Positions 1-10,872 of a stretch of DNA of 64,000 nt are shown one piece after another. This DNA comes from CAVSJR01 sp963728285 (GTDB taxonomy: Bacteria > Actinomycetota > UBA4738 > HRBIN12), in NCBI GenBank assembly GCA_963728285.1, contig CAVSJR010000005.1:62001-126000 (forward strand), given 5' to 3'. Position numbers and translations under genes: made by a program. Each line of letters starts with the position of its first letter. The stretch's first letter is position 1. Under the pieces are notes generated by a model. It was not told the DNA's origin. It saw only the letters and a list, made by a program, of their open reading frames with translations, and did not search any database.

Positions 1-1064
1 CGGCGGCTCGGCTCGAGGTGGCGCCCTCGGCCCACTCGTTCCACGCGTTGACGAACACGAGCGGCTCGCCCGTCGGGACCGCACGTGCGCGTCTCGATCG
101 TGCTCGCGCAGCCACCGCTCGTAGAGCTCGGGCGTCGAGCCGTGTAGACGATCACGCCATGCCGCTCGCGACGCGGGCGTGTTGTCCCAGGCCGGCGTCA
201 CGCACGGGAAGCGCCGGTACGGAGCCGCGGCGGTCGCCGCAGCATCCGCTCGACGACGTCGCCGTAGTCGTAGATGCGGTGCTTGCCGGTACGCCGGGTT
301 CGTGAGGCCGCAGCTTGTCGCAGCGCGACGCCAGCGACTTGTTTCGCCGAAGGGCGCCGGCCCAGGTTGACCGCAAGTCGGGCTGGAACTCGACCGCGGC
401 ATCGAAGCCCAGCGCCGCCGGATCGCCGCGCTCGTCGCCGAAGCTCTCGACCCGGCAGAGGTAGACGGCTCGCCGACGCCGAGCCGGCGCGCCTCCTCCC
501 GCCAGATCGTCGTCGTGCGGCGCGGATCGGGAAGGATCGGACGCGCGGTAGACGAGGAACAGCGGCCGGCCGTCGACGCGGAGGTAGCGCGGGTCGGCGA
601 AGCGCCGCGAGCCAGCCAGCGGATGTGCGTCGAGGTCGTCCGCCTCCGAGTAGTCCTGGCTCGATCAGCACGTCGCCGCGTCCGCCGTCCCAACGCGGGT
701 CCAGTTCTCGTTGGCCCAGCACAGGCAGAACGGGAAGTCGGGCCGCCCGGTCGCGAGCACCTCGTCGAACGGGCGGTCGAGCAGGCGCCGGCCGTCGAAC
801 CAGTAGTGGTAGTAGCAGAACCCGTAGATGCCGTAGGCGCGCGCGAGCTCCGCCTGCGCCTCGCGCACGTCGCCGCGAGCCGCAGGTCGTAGAAGCCGAG
901 ATCGGCGGGGAGGTGCGGCTGGTCGTGGCCGCGGAAACAGCGGCCGGGCCTCGGCGACGTTGCGTCCACTCCGTGAACCCCGCTCCCCACCAGTCGTCGT
1001 TCTCCGGGATCGGATGGAACTGCGGCAGGTAGAAGGCGAGCAGTCGGGCGGACGTCGACGTCAT
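1..1064 (-). CDS. WbsX-like polysaccharide protein, partial and frameshifted
   Basis: The gene runs off the left edge, so its C-terminus is missing. It starts at ATG 1064 with GAGGAG directly upstream and opens with LLAFYLPQFHPIPENDDWWG and GFTEWT, the signature of the WbsX family. The middle motifs YGIYGFCYYHYWFDG and CWANENWTR follow in a second frame, and the reading changes frame several more times (about 960, 690 and 400). Each block is conserved, so single-base sequence errors are more likely than decay. WbsX proteins occur in O-antigen and capsule loci and are presumed to act on the glycan; their precise reaction is not established. It is the last visible gene of the minus-strand polysaccharide cluster, about 100 bases after a glycosyltransferase. 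Confidence 0.75.
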
Positions 1065-1165
1065 CTCCTCGGCTCCCTGGGTGCTCAACGCGGCCCCCCG
1101 ACCAACCCGATGCGGGATCGTCCTCGTCCAAGGCCGATCGCGTCCTCGCACACGGTCTCCAGCCC

Positions 1166-2159
1166 TCATGGTGCGCGCCGGCCGAGCTGCGTCGGGGGCC
1201 TCGGGACCGAGGACGCTCTTCGCGAGCAACCGCGTGCCGTCCCTCGATGAGGACCATGCCGGGGTCGATCGCCGGCCGCATGGCGCAGCAACGCCAGCAC
1301 CGATCGACTGGCCGGGGACGATTTCGCCTGGGCGACCTGCATGACGTTGTCGCGGATCCAACTGCGAGACGAAGCTCGGATCGCGCGGGAATCCCGAGCT
1401 CGTCCCCGTACTCGGTCGAGGAAGCGCTGCCTCGCATCACGGATGTTGGTCATCGTGACGAAGGTGGGATGGTAGGCGCCCCCTCGCAGCTCATGGAACG
1501 CATGACCGCTGCTCACGGCGCCGACATGCATCCGAAGCGCGACGAGGGGCTCCGCGATGTAGGCGACGGCGTCGACGCGCCGCATCAGACGCATGAACAT
1601 CCCGAGGTCGTCGGCCAATCCGTCCGCCTCGTCGAATCGAGCATCCCCGATGACAGAGCGCCTGAATCACCGCGGTAGGGAAGTTGATCCACGTCGCGTC
1701 CGTGAGCAGTCCCCGCAGGACATCTGTGCCGGTCTGCCTCGAGTCGGTGCGACCACCCGTGTAGTAGACGGTCGTCGATAGCACGTCGTTGTCGGGCCCG
1801 ATGTGGACTAGCTTGCTCGCCGAGTGAGCGAGGCCCAGCCGGGGATCGCCTTGAAGAAGGCGAAGCTTCCGCTCCAAGTGGCCAGGGAGCATGACGTCGT
1901 CGTCCGGCAGGATCGTGAGAAATGGCGCCGCGCCAAGCCGGAGACCGCGAGACATGTTCACGAGATGCCCAAGGTTTGTGTCATTACGAATGTAATGCAC
2001 GCGCGGGTCGTGAAACGAGCCGACGACCGCGCCGGTGTGATCCGTCGACGCGTTGTCGGAGACGAAGAGCTCGAGGTCATTCATGGACTGGTCCAAGACG
2101 CTGCGAATGGTGTCGCGTAGGAGGTCTGCTCTGTTGTACGTCGGGATCGTGACCGTCAC
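1166..2159 (-). CDS. GT2-family glycosyltransferase (frameshifted)
   Basis: This is a family 2 (GT-A fold) glycosyltransferase, expected in the cytoplasm and using a nucleotide-sugar donor. The N-terminus reads VTVTIPTYNRADLLRDTIRS, then the nucleotide-binding region LFVSDNASTDHTG and the DxD-like metal site LPDDDVMLPGH. Near 1660 the frame changes and continues with DDLGMFMRLMRRVDAVAYIA and ALRMH, the usual C-terminal part; a further frame change near 1280 may extend the tail beyond the marked stop. The start is taken as GTG 2159, which overlaps a TGA (GTGA) at the end of the preceding GT4 gene, as in other gene pairs of this cluster. The sugar and acceptor cannot be told from sequence. Confidence 0.75.
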
Positions 2160-3330
2160 GAGCGGTTCGGTTGGTGATCTTCCATCGCTCTCCTCCCAGG
2201 AGCGCCCGGTCGTAGAAGCGGACCATGTCGTCGGTGACACCGTCGATCGTGAATCGCTGTAGGAACCGCGCCCGCGCCACGTCGGCGCGGCTCGCAGCGC
2301 CCGGACGGTCCATCAGCGTCGAGACGACCGCTCGGCCGAGGGAGCGGGCATCCGTCCGGCGGCACGAGCAACGCGGGCGTGTCCGGGCCCACGACCTCTC
2401 GTATCGGACCCAGGTCGGAGGCCACGATCGGCGCCTCGAGCGCCATGGCCTCGAGCAGGGCGCATCCGAATCCCTCGAAGCGCGACGGGAACACGAACGC
2501 GTCCGCGGATGCGAGGAGATCCGGGACGTCCCGTCGAACGCCGAGGAAGGAAACCGCCCCGTCCAGGTCGAGGTCGTCCGCGAGCCTTCGCAGCAGCGGG
2601 GACTGACCTCCCTCGCGTCCGGCGACAAGCAGCCGTGCAGTCGGAAGCTCCGCCCGTACGGCCGGCATTGCTCGCAGGAGCACGTCGAGCCCCTTCTGAT
2701 GCTCCTGTCTCGCGACCGACAGGATCAGCCGCTCGTCATCCCCAACCCCGAGCGAGCGCCGGACTCGTCGCCGGCGCTCCGGATCCCTGACTCCGAACGC
2801 GAGATGGTCTCGACCGCGGGGATCACGTCGATCAGGCTCCGTCGGATCCGAAGCCGGCGTCCCATCACGTCCGCTGTGTGTGACGTGAGGGCGTGGAAGC
2901 GACGCACGAGCCGGGCCGTCCCGCCATCGACGAGCTGCGCCCCTCGCAGCCTCCACGGAACGATCCGAGGGTCCTCGGCGTGCTCCCGTCCGTAGGGCTC
3001 GCTGACGAGGCTCGAGACGATCGGGACGCGCTCGGCCGCGCCGGCGATCCTTCCTGCGATGTCAGCCTCGAACAGAGTCGTGTGGATCAGGTTGGGCCGG
3101 CGGTGCCTGATCAGCGCCCGCAGGGACCTCACCCGGCCGGCGCGGCCCCTGCCGTTGACGCGGAAGCACCGAGCTCCGCCAACGTGCAGGTCCTCCAGCA
3201 GGCCCTGCTCCTCCTTCAAGTAGGCGACGTCCAATGCGATCCCTCGCGCTCGATACCGAGGGGCGAGCGCCGCGAGCGACTGCTCTGCGCCGAACGGGGC
3301 GAGGCTGTCGATCACGTACAGGAGGTGCAC
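2156..3330 (-). CDS. GT4-family glycosyltransferase (frameshifted)
   Basis: This is a GT-B fold glycosyltransferase of family 4. The start is GTG 3330 with GAGGGG upstream, two bases after the stop of the preceding GT2 gene. The N-terminal domain reads HLLYVIDSLAPFGAEQSL, typical of the acceptor-binding half. After a frame change near 2810 the donor half reads ILSVARQEHQKGLDVLLRAM, then FVFPSRFEGFGCALLEAMAL with the conserved EGFG..LLEAMA motif, and VASDLGPIREVV. A second frame change near 2360 leads to the last helix (RFTIDGVTDDMVRFYDRALL). The exact stop is uncertain because this last frame stays open into the next gene; TGA 2156 gives the GTGA overlap seen elsewhere in the locus. Confidence 0.75.
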
Positions 3331-3332
3331 CC

Positions 3333-4277
3333 TCAGCCCCTCGATTCGGCAGGCACCGGCGGTTTGAGGAGCCTCACCACGCCGTCCGGGAGTACGGCCA
3401 GCAGGAGCGTTCTGACCATTGAGGGCGAGGTCGGGGCGAGCATCATCCCGTGGATCGCCAGACAAATCGCGCGCAGGCGCTGCCCCTGCCTCAAGGCCGC
3501 CCGTGAACTCCGCAGATAGCCCTCCGCGCGAAACGCTCCTCCCGCATGGTGCCGGTCGAAGAACGGCCGGTGCCGTCGGTAGATCGCCTCGCGCGACCGG
3601 TGCTCGTAGTACCTCAGCGACGTGGCGCTCATGGAGTGAGGCGTTCTCCGATACATGTAGAGGGGCGCAGCGATCCGGATCGGCTTGATGCCCAACCGGA
3701 CCGCCGCGATCCAGAAGTCCCAGTCCTCATTTCCCCAGAGGTCCCCATAGCCGCCGAGGCGCTCCCAGAGCTCCTTGCGCATGAGGGCCCCGGTTCCGGG
3801 TATCCACTGCACCGACAGCATGTCCGCGGGGGATCTCAGGTCGAATCGCCAAACCGCCTCGCTGTCGCCGAAGAGCTGAAGGTCCGTGTACGCGCAATCC
3901 GCCTCGGGATCGCCCGACAACGCGGCGGCCGTGGCCGCCAAGAACGACGGCGCCAAGAGGTCATCGGCGTCGACCGGCACGACGAGCCGGCCCCGCGCCG
4001 CGGCGAATCCCGTGTTTCTTGCCGGGCCCAGGCCCCGGTTTCGCTCATGGACGATGATCCTGCAGCGAGCATCGCCGGTCTCTCGCACCACCCGACCGAG
4101 GTCGGCGGCACGCGACCCGTCGTCCACCAGGATGGCCTCCCAATCGGCGAAGCTCTGAGCGAGGATGCTGGCGAGCAGCTCGCGCGCGTACCCCTCCCGC
4201 TCGAAGCACGGAATCACGACGGACACGAGGGGCGTCGCGGGGTCCCCCCTCTGTTCCATCGGCTCCACTGCGCGCAT
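3333..4277 (-). CDS. GT2-family glycosyltransferase
   Basis: Intact 314-residue family 2 glycosyltransferase. Residues about 17-30 read VSVVIPCFEREGYARELL, followed by AILVDDGSRAADL, HERNRGLGPARNTGFAAARG and VPVDADDLLAPSF, which carries the DxD metal-binding motif. The acceptor-side loop contains WGNEDWDFWIAAVRLG, a common ED motif position for the catalytic base. No transmembrane segment is evident. The ATG overlaps the TGA of the upstream GT4 gene (TGATG), and the next gene follows after two bases, so the genes are probably translationally coupled. It should add one sugar to the growing repeat unit; which one is unknown. Confidence 0.88.
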   Translation of the reverse strand: MRAVEPMEQRGDPATPLVSVVIPCFEREGYARELLASILAQSFADWEAILVDDGSRAADLGRVVRETGDARCRIIVHERNRGLGPARNTGFAAARGRLVVPVDADDLLAPSFLAATAAALSGDPEADCAYTDLQLFGDSEAVWRFDLRSPADMLSVQWIPGTGALMRKELWERLGGYGDLWGNEDWDFWIAAVRLGIKPIRIAAPLYMYRRTPHSMSATSLRYYEHRSREAIYRRHRPFFDRHHAGGAFRAEGYLRSSRAALRQGQRLRAICLAIHGMMLAPTSPSMVRTLLLAVLPDGVVRLLKPPVPAESRG

Positions 4278-5426
4278 CAGACACCCGTCCGCGGTCGCGC
4301 CGGATCAACGGACTCGCGTCGAACGAACGATGGGACCGTCTTCGACAAGTGAAGCAGTGGCGCAAGCCGCCGCATGACCGCCTCCGGACCGTAGGCCCGA
4401 GCCCTCGACCGACCCCGCTCACCGAGCCGCGATCGAAGGGACGGATCGGCGACGAGCCGCCTGAGCGCCCGGGCAGCTTCCTCCGCGTCCCCCGCCGGGA
4501 ACAGGAGACCGGCCTCATCGTCGCCGAGCAGGTCGCGGAAGGCCGCGAGGTCGCTCGCCACGATCGGCAGCCCGTTGACCATCGCCTCGGCGGCGACCCG
4601 TGAGAAGGATTCCCTTCGGGAGGGACACAGGACCATGTCGCACGCCGCGTACACATCGCGCACGTCGCCGACCCACGGTCGAATCCGGAGACGGCCTCCA
4701 ACGGCTTCGCGCAACGCGCGGTAGTCCGGGCCGTCGAGGACCGCCGTCGCGGAGGCGGCCGGCACGAACACCAACCACGAGAGCGTCACATCGGACAGCC
4801 GCCGCGCGATGCCGGGCAGCAGGTCGAAACCCTTCTGCGACGTCGCCGGGCCGATGTAGCCGACCGTCGGCATATCGGACGGCGCGCGGGAGCTCGCCTC
4901 GACGTCTCGGGGATCCACCGGGTTGGGGATGATCGAGACGGCGTCGGCTTCGCACGCCCCGATGTCGACTAGGACGTCGCGAGAGATCGAGGACACAGCC
5001 GCCCAGCGGACCTCAGGTAGCAGGCGCCTCCAGGCGGGCGATCAGGCGCCGAGCCCACGCCGACGGATCCGATGTGTGGACCCACACGACGACCGGGGTC
5101 CGGCTCAGGATCGCGGCCGGTGCCGCGAGGTTGAGCTCCGCCAGGCCGTTGGCGTGGATGGCCGTGAGCCTCGTCCTGCGGCGCCAGCTCCAGGCAGCGA
5201 GGCGAACCACCGACCGAAGCGTCGAGCCCCGCCGTGGCCGGTCGCCGTCCAGGATCCTCACCTCCTCCTCGCTCAAGTGCCGCGCGCGGACGAGGCCGGA
5301 GAAGCTCCCGTCCGGTGCGGCCAGGACCCGCCCGCCGGAATCGACGTGTTCGAGGACGGTCGCGAGGCTGCGGGAGGGCCCGCCCAGGCCGCCCGTCGCG
5401 CTGACGAACAGCGTGAGCTCCGTCAC
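4277..5426 (-). CDS. GT4-family glycosyltransferase (frameshifted)
   Basis: This is a GT-B glycosyltransferase of family 4 read in two frames. The N-terminal half starts at GTG 5426, overlapping the TGA of the aminotransferase gene (GTGA), and reads TLFVSATGGLGGPSRSLATV and AIHANGLAELN. Near 5030 the frame changes and the donor-binding half continues with SISRDVLVDIGACEADAVSI, TVGYIGPATSQKGFDLLPGI, VLCPSRRESFSRVAAEAMVN and IVASDLAAFRDLL, the conserved E-x7-E type region of family 4. The stop overlaps the ATG of the next GT2 gene. It is part of the polysaccharide assembly line; donor and acceptor are unknown. Confidence 0.8.
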
Positions 5427-6617
5427 CGCGCGTGCCGATGCACGATGCCCTGCACGGCCGAGATGACGTCGCCCGACGTCGCCGTCGCTCATGGAGGGGT
5501 AGAGGGGCAGGGAGATGATGCGCTCGAAGGCGGCCTCCGCCACGGGAAAGTCTCCGGGCCGCAGGCCGAACCGCCGCTGAAAGTGCTCGAGCAAATGAAG
5601 CGGGATGAAGTGGACGCTCGCTCCGATGTTTGCGGCCTCGAGCTCCTCGATAAACCGATCGCGATCCACGGAGAGGGCCTCGAGACGGAGCCGGAGCGGA
5701 TACAGGTGCCATGCCGGCCGGACGCCGGCAGCCACGTGCGGGATCTCGACGAACTCATTGAGCCTCGAGAAGGCCTTGTCGTAGCGCGCAGCGATCCGGG
5801 TCCTCCTGTCCCGCAGCCAGGGCTCCTTCGCGAGTTGGGTGAGCCCGAGCGCGGCCTGGAAGTCGGTCAGGTTCGCCTTGAGCCCCGCCTCCGAGACGTC
5901 GTAGGCCCAGCTTCCACCACGCCCGTACCGGTTCCAGGCGTCCCGGGAAATCCCGTGGAGCCTCAGGATCTCGAGACGCTCCGCGAGCGCGTCGTCGTTG
6001 GTCGTCGCCATGCCACCCTCGCCCGTCGTGATCGCCTTCGTCGCGTAGAAGGAGAAGCACGTGACCGTCCCGAACCCTCCGATGGGCACTCCGCCGACCG
6101 CGGCGCCGAAGGCATGCGCCGCGTCCTCGATGGTGGGCATCCCATCGAGGCCCGCATTGGTCGCCTCGATGTCATAGGGGTGGCCGCCGAAGTGCACGGG
6201 CAGGATCGCCCTCGTCCGCGAGGTGACGGCGCGTCGCACGCCGGCCGGGTCGATCTGCAACATGTCCGGCTCGACGTCGACGAACACGGGCGTGGCGCCC
6301 ACATGCTCGATGACATGGGCCGTCGCGCAGAAGGTAAACGGCGTCGTGATGACCTCGTCGCCTTGACCGATCCCGAGGGCCTGCAACGACAGCTGCATGG
6401 CGGCCGTGCAGGAGGAGACGGCCACAGCGTGCTTCGCTTCGACCGCCGCCGCGAACTCCTCCTCGAACCGCCGGCAGACGGGCCCGTGCGTCAACCACCC
6501 CGACCGAAGGGCGTCGCCGACCGCCCGGATATCCTCCTCGTCGATGTGCGGCCGGTGAAACGGAAGGAACTCCGTCCTGCCCGGTATGGCCGCGGTCTCC
6601 GCGCGTGCCGATCTCAT
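5423..6617 (-). CDS. DegT/DnrJ/EryC1-type sugar aminotransferase
   Basis: This is a PLP-dependent aminotransferase that converts a 4-keto nucleotide sugar to an amino sugar (PseC/WecE/perosamine-synthase type); the substrate is not certain. It starts at ATG 6617 with GGAAGG upstream. It shows FHRPHIDEEDIRAVGDALRS, AVSSCTAAMQLSLQALGIG, VITTPFTFCATAHVIEHVG, the PLP-aspartate region PTIEDAAHAFGA, and the Schiff-base lysine in FYATKAITTGEGGM (about residue 194). Near 5475 one extra G breaks the frame; removing it gives the natural end DVGDVISAVQGIVHRHAR and a TGA overlapping the next GTG. Its product is probably consumed by one of the neighbouring glycosyltransferases. A keto-sugar substrate could come from the epimerase/dehydratase at 13385-15334. 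Confidence 0.85.
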
Positions 6618-6643
6618 CGCTGCACCTTCCTTTACTTGCTGCG

Positions 6644-7777
6644 TCATCCGGCCTGGTCCCCCGGGAACGGCCGGGGCGGCCGGCCGGCGAGCCGCAGGCC
6701 GCGGCTTCGAGGAAGGAACAACAGGGTCCTCGCGAGCCGCAGGGCGACACTGCACAGGACCCGTGAAGCTCGCCGCCGGGGCCGCCGCCCATTGCTGCAG
6801 GGCGACGTCCTCCAGTCGGCTCCTCAGCTGCGTCGCGATGACGGGGCGGCGAGAATCGCTCCTCCACGGCGGCCCTGCCCTCGAGATTGAGGGGAAGGGT
6901 GCCGGCTCGGTGCGCCGCGGCGAGGTCGCGGATGATGCGCTCGACGGCGTCGACGTCTTCGATCTTCTCGACGCCGGGGAAGGCGTAGGTCCAGACGACG
7001 TACCGCCCGTAGGACAGTGCCTCGAGGACCGTATGGGAGACGCCATCGTGGGCGACGGGGCGGAGGTAGACCGTGCACGCGCGAAGCACACCGTCCATGT
7101 CCTCGACCCAGCCTCGCGGACGCACGTTCGGCGGGAGGTTGGGCGCGCCCTTCGTCGCGAGAAGATCGAACGGCACGTCGGGAAGCCGCCGCGCCAGCTC
7201 GACGACGAACGGGAGGCCGTAGAACTCGTGGCGGCCGTCTGGCGTGTAGGCCACGACCCCGAATCGCTCGGGCAGGGGAGGGACCTCGTCGGGGAACAAC
7301 GTGCACGTCAACGGAACGACGTCGACATCGCCGAACCCGGCTGCATGCAATTCATCCGAGATCCAGGAGGACTCGCACCAGTTCCAGACCGCCTCCCTCG
7401 TGAAGGGCTCGGCGGAGGCGGCGTGCTGCAGGACGTCGGTGCCCACCCATTCGACGACCTTCGGTCTCCCGAGCCTGATCGCGAGGCGCTCGAGGGGGCC
7501 GAGACGAGCCCGTCCGTGGATTCCGAGGACGACGTCGGCGCCCAGCAGATCGCGGTGCACGCGCGCGCGGCGCAAGACGTTGTCCCGGGGGGCCGGCTCG
7601 ACGAGGTAGGCCGCGGCTCCGGCGGAGAGCAGGAGCTCGTGCGCGCGTCGCGCCCATCGCGTTCCCGCCACGGCGATGATCGGCCGATGGCACGTGACGG
7701 TCCGCGGGACGCCGCGCGCCCGCGACGCTCTCCGGCGAGCCGCCGATCCCGCTCGCCCGCTGTTCGTCGACGCTCAC
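6644..7777 (-). CDS. GT4-like glycosyltransferase (frameshifted)
   Basis: This is a GT-B fold glycosyltransferase relative. The start is GTG 7777, overlapping the TGA of the upstream GT2 gene. A frame change near 7690 leads to IIAVAGTRWARRAHELLLSA. The middle reads VVLGIHGRARLGPLERLAIR and KVVEWVGTDVLQHAA, an acceptor-domain pattern in which the GTD motif is notable. The C-terminal half carries RPRGWVEDMDGVLRACTVYL, then PVAHDGVSHTVLEALSYGRY, equivalent to the E-containing donor loop of family 4. A further frame change near 6845 leads to the last helix and the stop at 6644, 26 bases before the aminotransferase start. The specific sugar is unknown. Confidence 0.72.
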
Positions 7778-8737
7778 CACTCGCCAACCTCCCGCGTGAA
7801 CGATGCGTGCCGTCCGCTCTTGCCCCGGAGGCCGTCGGCGAGTCCCCTCAGGATCGCGACTCGATGGGCGTTCGAGGGGGCCAGCTGGAACCTTCTCGCC
7901 GACTTCAGCACGTGACAGAGGCTCCACGTCGGGGTCCCCAGACGGCGCCCGACCAGGAACCCGTTCCGCGCCATGTAGTAGCTGCACCACGGCTCGTCGG
8001 CGCGGGTGGGCAGAGCGCCGCCGCCTTCCGAGGCCAGGCTCGGGAGCCCGCTCACGATCGAGCAGCGTAGGGACGTCGACCAGCACGCGGAAGCCTGCCC
8101 GCCGCACGCGCAGACAGAAGTCGAGCTCCTCGGCCCACCAGAAGAGGGACTCGTCCGGGAGCGATCCCGGCGTCGATCACCCGCCTCGACACGAGGGTCG
8201 AATCCCACGCGCCGAAGTCCACTTCCTCGAACGACGCGGCCGACGACTGTACCCGGTGCCGCGTGGTTCGACCGGTTCGGCGATCGACGTTCCAGCCCGA
8301 GGTCAGTACCACCCCGACGGGAGGTCCGGGGACCTCGCGCTCGAAGGCCTCGACCCGTTCGATCAACCTGGGGAGCCGCGGCGATGCCGGGCCGCGCGCA
8401 TCGGTGTCGTCCTCGCAGGCGTAGATCCACGGCGACTCCGTGATGCCTCGCACGAACCGGAACGCTCGCGCGAAGCCGCCCGCCGGTCCGATGTTCTCCT
8501 CCAGCGTCAGCATCGTGATGGCGCGCTCGAGCGTCGGATCGTCGAGGCCGCCCTCGCCGTTGACGACCACGATCACCTGCGACGCCGGGAGGCCCTCGTC
8601 CTCGAGCAGGCTCCGAACGACTCGTGCGGCGTGCCGAGGGCGGCGATAGGTCAGGACGACGGAGGTGGCGAGGGTGAGCCCGCGCGCGACGGATCCAAAG
8701 GTTCCGCGCGTTCGGCCACGCGCTCTTCGCTTCTCAC
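7774..8737 (-). CDS. GT2-family glycosyltransferase, rhamnosyl/galactofuranosyl-transferase-like (frameshifted)
   Basis: This is a family 2 glycosyltransferase. The start is GTG 8737, which overlaps the TGA of the ABC ATPase gene (GTGA); a frame change near 8690 is needed to reach TSVVLTYRRPRHAARVVRSL. Then follow VIVVVNGEGGLDDPTLERAI, LEENIGPAGGFARAFRFVRG and the metal site YACEDDTDARG. The NIGPAGGF pattern is common in rhamnosyl- and galactofuranosyl-transferases, but this is only a resemblance. The C-terminal part, in other frames, includes ADEPWCSYYMARNGFLVGRR, a typical acceptor-region motif of this subgroup. At least three single-base frame breaks are present. Confidence 0.75.
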
Positions 8738-9929
8738 GATCGCCCGTCGACCTCCCATGCCGCCCGCACCTGGACCGGCGCGAGGCGGATGACTCCCTGC
8801 GGGGTCGGATCCAGATCCGGCCCGGCCACGTCGAAGTTCGTGGCCGGCTGCCACGGCAGAAGCTCCTGACCGTCGGTTCCCATGACGGCGACCCACGCGA
8901 AGAAGCGGCCGCCGGGCAGCGGAAGGTGCGGGATCGAGCAGCGAGCCTCCGTCTGCCCGTCGCGCAGCGACAGTCGCGTGCTGGATCACGAAGATCGGCG
9001 TGCCCGGTCCCTCGCTGATTCCCACGTACAGCGTTCCGTCGGTGCGCCGGCCGCTCTCGATGATCGCTCGAATCTCGATCGGTCCATCGGTTCGACATCC
9101 GTCGCCCTGCGGGCCGGTGACCTCGGCCTTGATCAGCCGCGCGACTCCCGCCTTGCGCGCCTCGGCCAGCATCGCCCCCTCGAGCTCCTCGATCCAGCGG
9201 CGGTATGCCCCGATGACGTCGCGCACCTCGCCCCTCTCCTGGACGACGCCGTCCCGCAGCCAGAGCCCCTTCCTGCACATTCCCTCGACGGAGGCGAGAT
9301 CGTGAGCGACGTAGATCAGCGTCGTCCCGGACAGGATCATGTCCCGGGTCCGGTCGAGGCACTTCTGCTGGAACGCCGCGTCGCCCACGCCGAGGACCTC
9401 GTCGACGAGCAGGATGTCCGGCTTCGTCGCGGTGACGATGGCGAACCCGAGCCGGAGCTGCATCCCGCTCGAGTAGAACTTGACCTGCCGCCCGATCGCG
9501 TCCTCGAGCTCCGCGAAGGCGACCACCTCGTCGAACCGCCGAGTGATCTCCTTGCGGCGACAGGCCGAACAGGGATCCGGAGATGTAGACGTTCTCCCGG
9601 CCGGTCAGATCGGGATGCAGGCCGGCGCGCAGATCGATGAGCGGGCCGAGTCTGCCCGAGACCTCCATCCGCCCCGCGTACGGATACATGACGCCGGCCA
9701 GGATCTTGAGCAGCGTCGTCTTGCCGGAACCGTTCGTCCCGACCATCCCGACGGAGTCGCCCGGCTCGATGTCGAACGTGATGTCGCGAAGGGCCCACCG
9801 CCATCCGCGGCGATCGCCGTGCCGTGCTCCGCGCAGGCGCTCGAGCTCATCGCGGAGCAGGGTGCGACGCTGGTCGGCACGAAAGCGCTTCCAGAGCCGG
9901 TCGGCGACGAGTGTCCCGCTAGGTAACAT
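8734..9929 (-). CDS. ABC polysaccharide exporter ATPase with C-terminal glycan-binding domain (Wzt-like)
   Basis: This is the ATPase subunit of an ABC exporter for a lipid-linked glycan, working at the inner face of the membrane with the permease encoded just upstream. ATG 9929 overlaps the permease stop by 11 bases. Walker A is GTNGSGKTTLLKILAGV. After a frame change near 9560 come the signature-region YSSGMQLRLGFAIVTATKPD, Walker B ILLVDEVLGVGDAAFQQKCL and the switch histidine in YVAHDLASVEGM. About 150 further residues follow, ending in WEVDGRS after another frame change near 8975; their pattern (IPHLPLPGGRFFAWVAVMGT) fits the Wzt C-terminal carbohydrate-binding domain, which in known systems recognises the finished chain end. 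Confidence 0.85.
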
Positions 9930-10806
9930 CCGCGAACCCCGCCTCCAGTCGCTTGAAGACGACGAAGCCCACCGCCAGGAGGGCGAAGGACGTGATGGCT
10001 CCCGCCAGGAGCAGTTCGAATTGGGGCGGCTCCCCGAGAAGCACGGTCCGCCGGTATCCGTCGATGACCGGGGCGAGGGGGTTGAGGGCGGAGTAGGGGA
10101 GGCGAAGCGACGGCGGGATCTGATCCATGCCGTAGGCGATCGGCGTCGCGAACAGGCCGAGCTGAACGATGACCGGCACGGCGTGGCGCAGGTCGCGCAG
10201 AAAGACCACGAGTGCCGAGAGCGCCAGGCAGAGGCCGACCGTGAACGCGAGCTGCACGAGCGCGAGCACGGGAACCCAGATGGAAGTGGGCGCCGGGACG
10301 AACGTGTAGATGGCGAACAGGAACACGAGCGCGAGCAACCCGACGAGGGCATCCACGCCGGACGTGACGATGGAGGCGAGGGGGAAGACCTCCCGTGGCG
10401 CGTAGATCTTGTTGATCAGCTCCATGCTGGTCAGGATGCTTCCGCTCGCCGCACTGACGGACGTGGCAAAGAAGGTCCACGGCACGAGCGCCACGTAGGA
10501 GAACAACGGATACGGGACGCCCCCCGTCGGGACGTCCACGACCCTTTGGACGAAGACCGTCAGCACCACCATGAGGACCACGGGAGGGATCAGGGCCCAC
10601 GCGAAGCCGAGGATGGCCTGCTTGTAGCGGGCGCGGAGCTGTCGCTCGGCGAGCGCTCGAACGAGCTCCCTCGCTCGCCAGAGGTCCTTCAACGTGGCCC
10701 CGAGCCGGACCCGCCGCCGAAAGCGCAGCTCGGCCGGCGGTGCCGCCGGGATCTCCCTCACGCCCATGCGGCGGTGCCCCGATGCTGAACCGAACGCGAG
10801 CATCAC
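9919..10806 (-). CDS. ABC-2 type polysaccharide export permease (Wzm/TagG-like)
   Basis: Intact membrane subunit of the exporter, 295 residues from GTG 10806 (an ATG follows at 10803), with GGAGG 9 bases upstream. An N-terminal cytoplasmic part (ELVRALAERQLRARYKQAIL) is typical of the ABC-2 polysaccharide permeases. About six hydrophobic segments follow, for example around residues 63-85, 105-125, 150-170 and 180-205, and a short amphipathic stretch INKIYAPREVFPLASI that is conserved in this family. With the adjacent ATPase it should move the undecaprenyl- or lipid-linked polymer across the membrane. Having this pair instead of Wzx/Wzy indicates the ABC-transporter-dependent route. Confidence 0.9.
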   Translation of the reverse strand: MMLAFGSASGHRRMGVREIPAAPPAELRFRRRVRLGATLKDLWRARELVRALAERQLRARYKQAILGFAWALIPPVVLMVVLTVFVQRVVDVPTGGVPYPLFSYVALVPWTFFATSVSAASGSILTSMELINKIYAPREVFPLASIVTSGVDALVGLLALVFLFAIYTFVPAPTSIWVPVLALVQLAFTVGLCLALSALVVFLRDLRHAVPVIVQLGLFATPIAYGMDQIPPSLRLPYSALNPLAPVIDGYRRTVLLGEPPQFELLLAGAITSFALLAVGFVVFKRLEAGFADVT

Positions 10807-10872
10807 GGATGAACCTCCAAGAAAGGTTGGCGGTGCGCGGCGATGTCTTCGTGGAGCGGGCGAGCCGGCGGG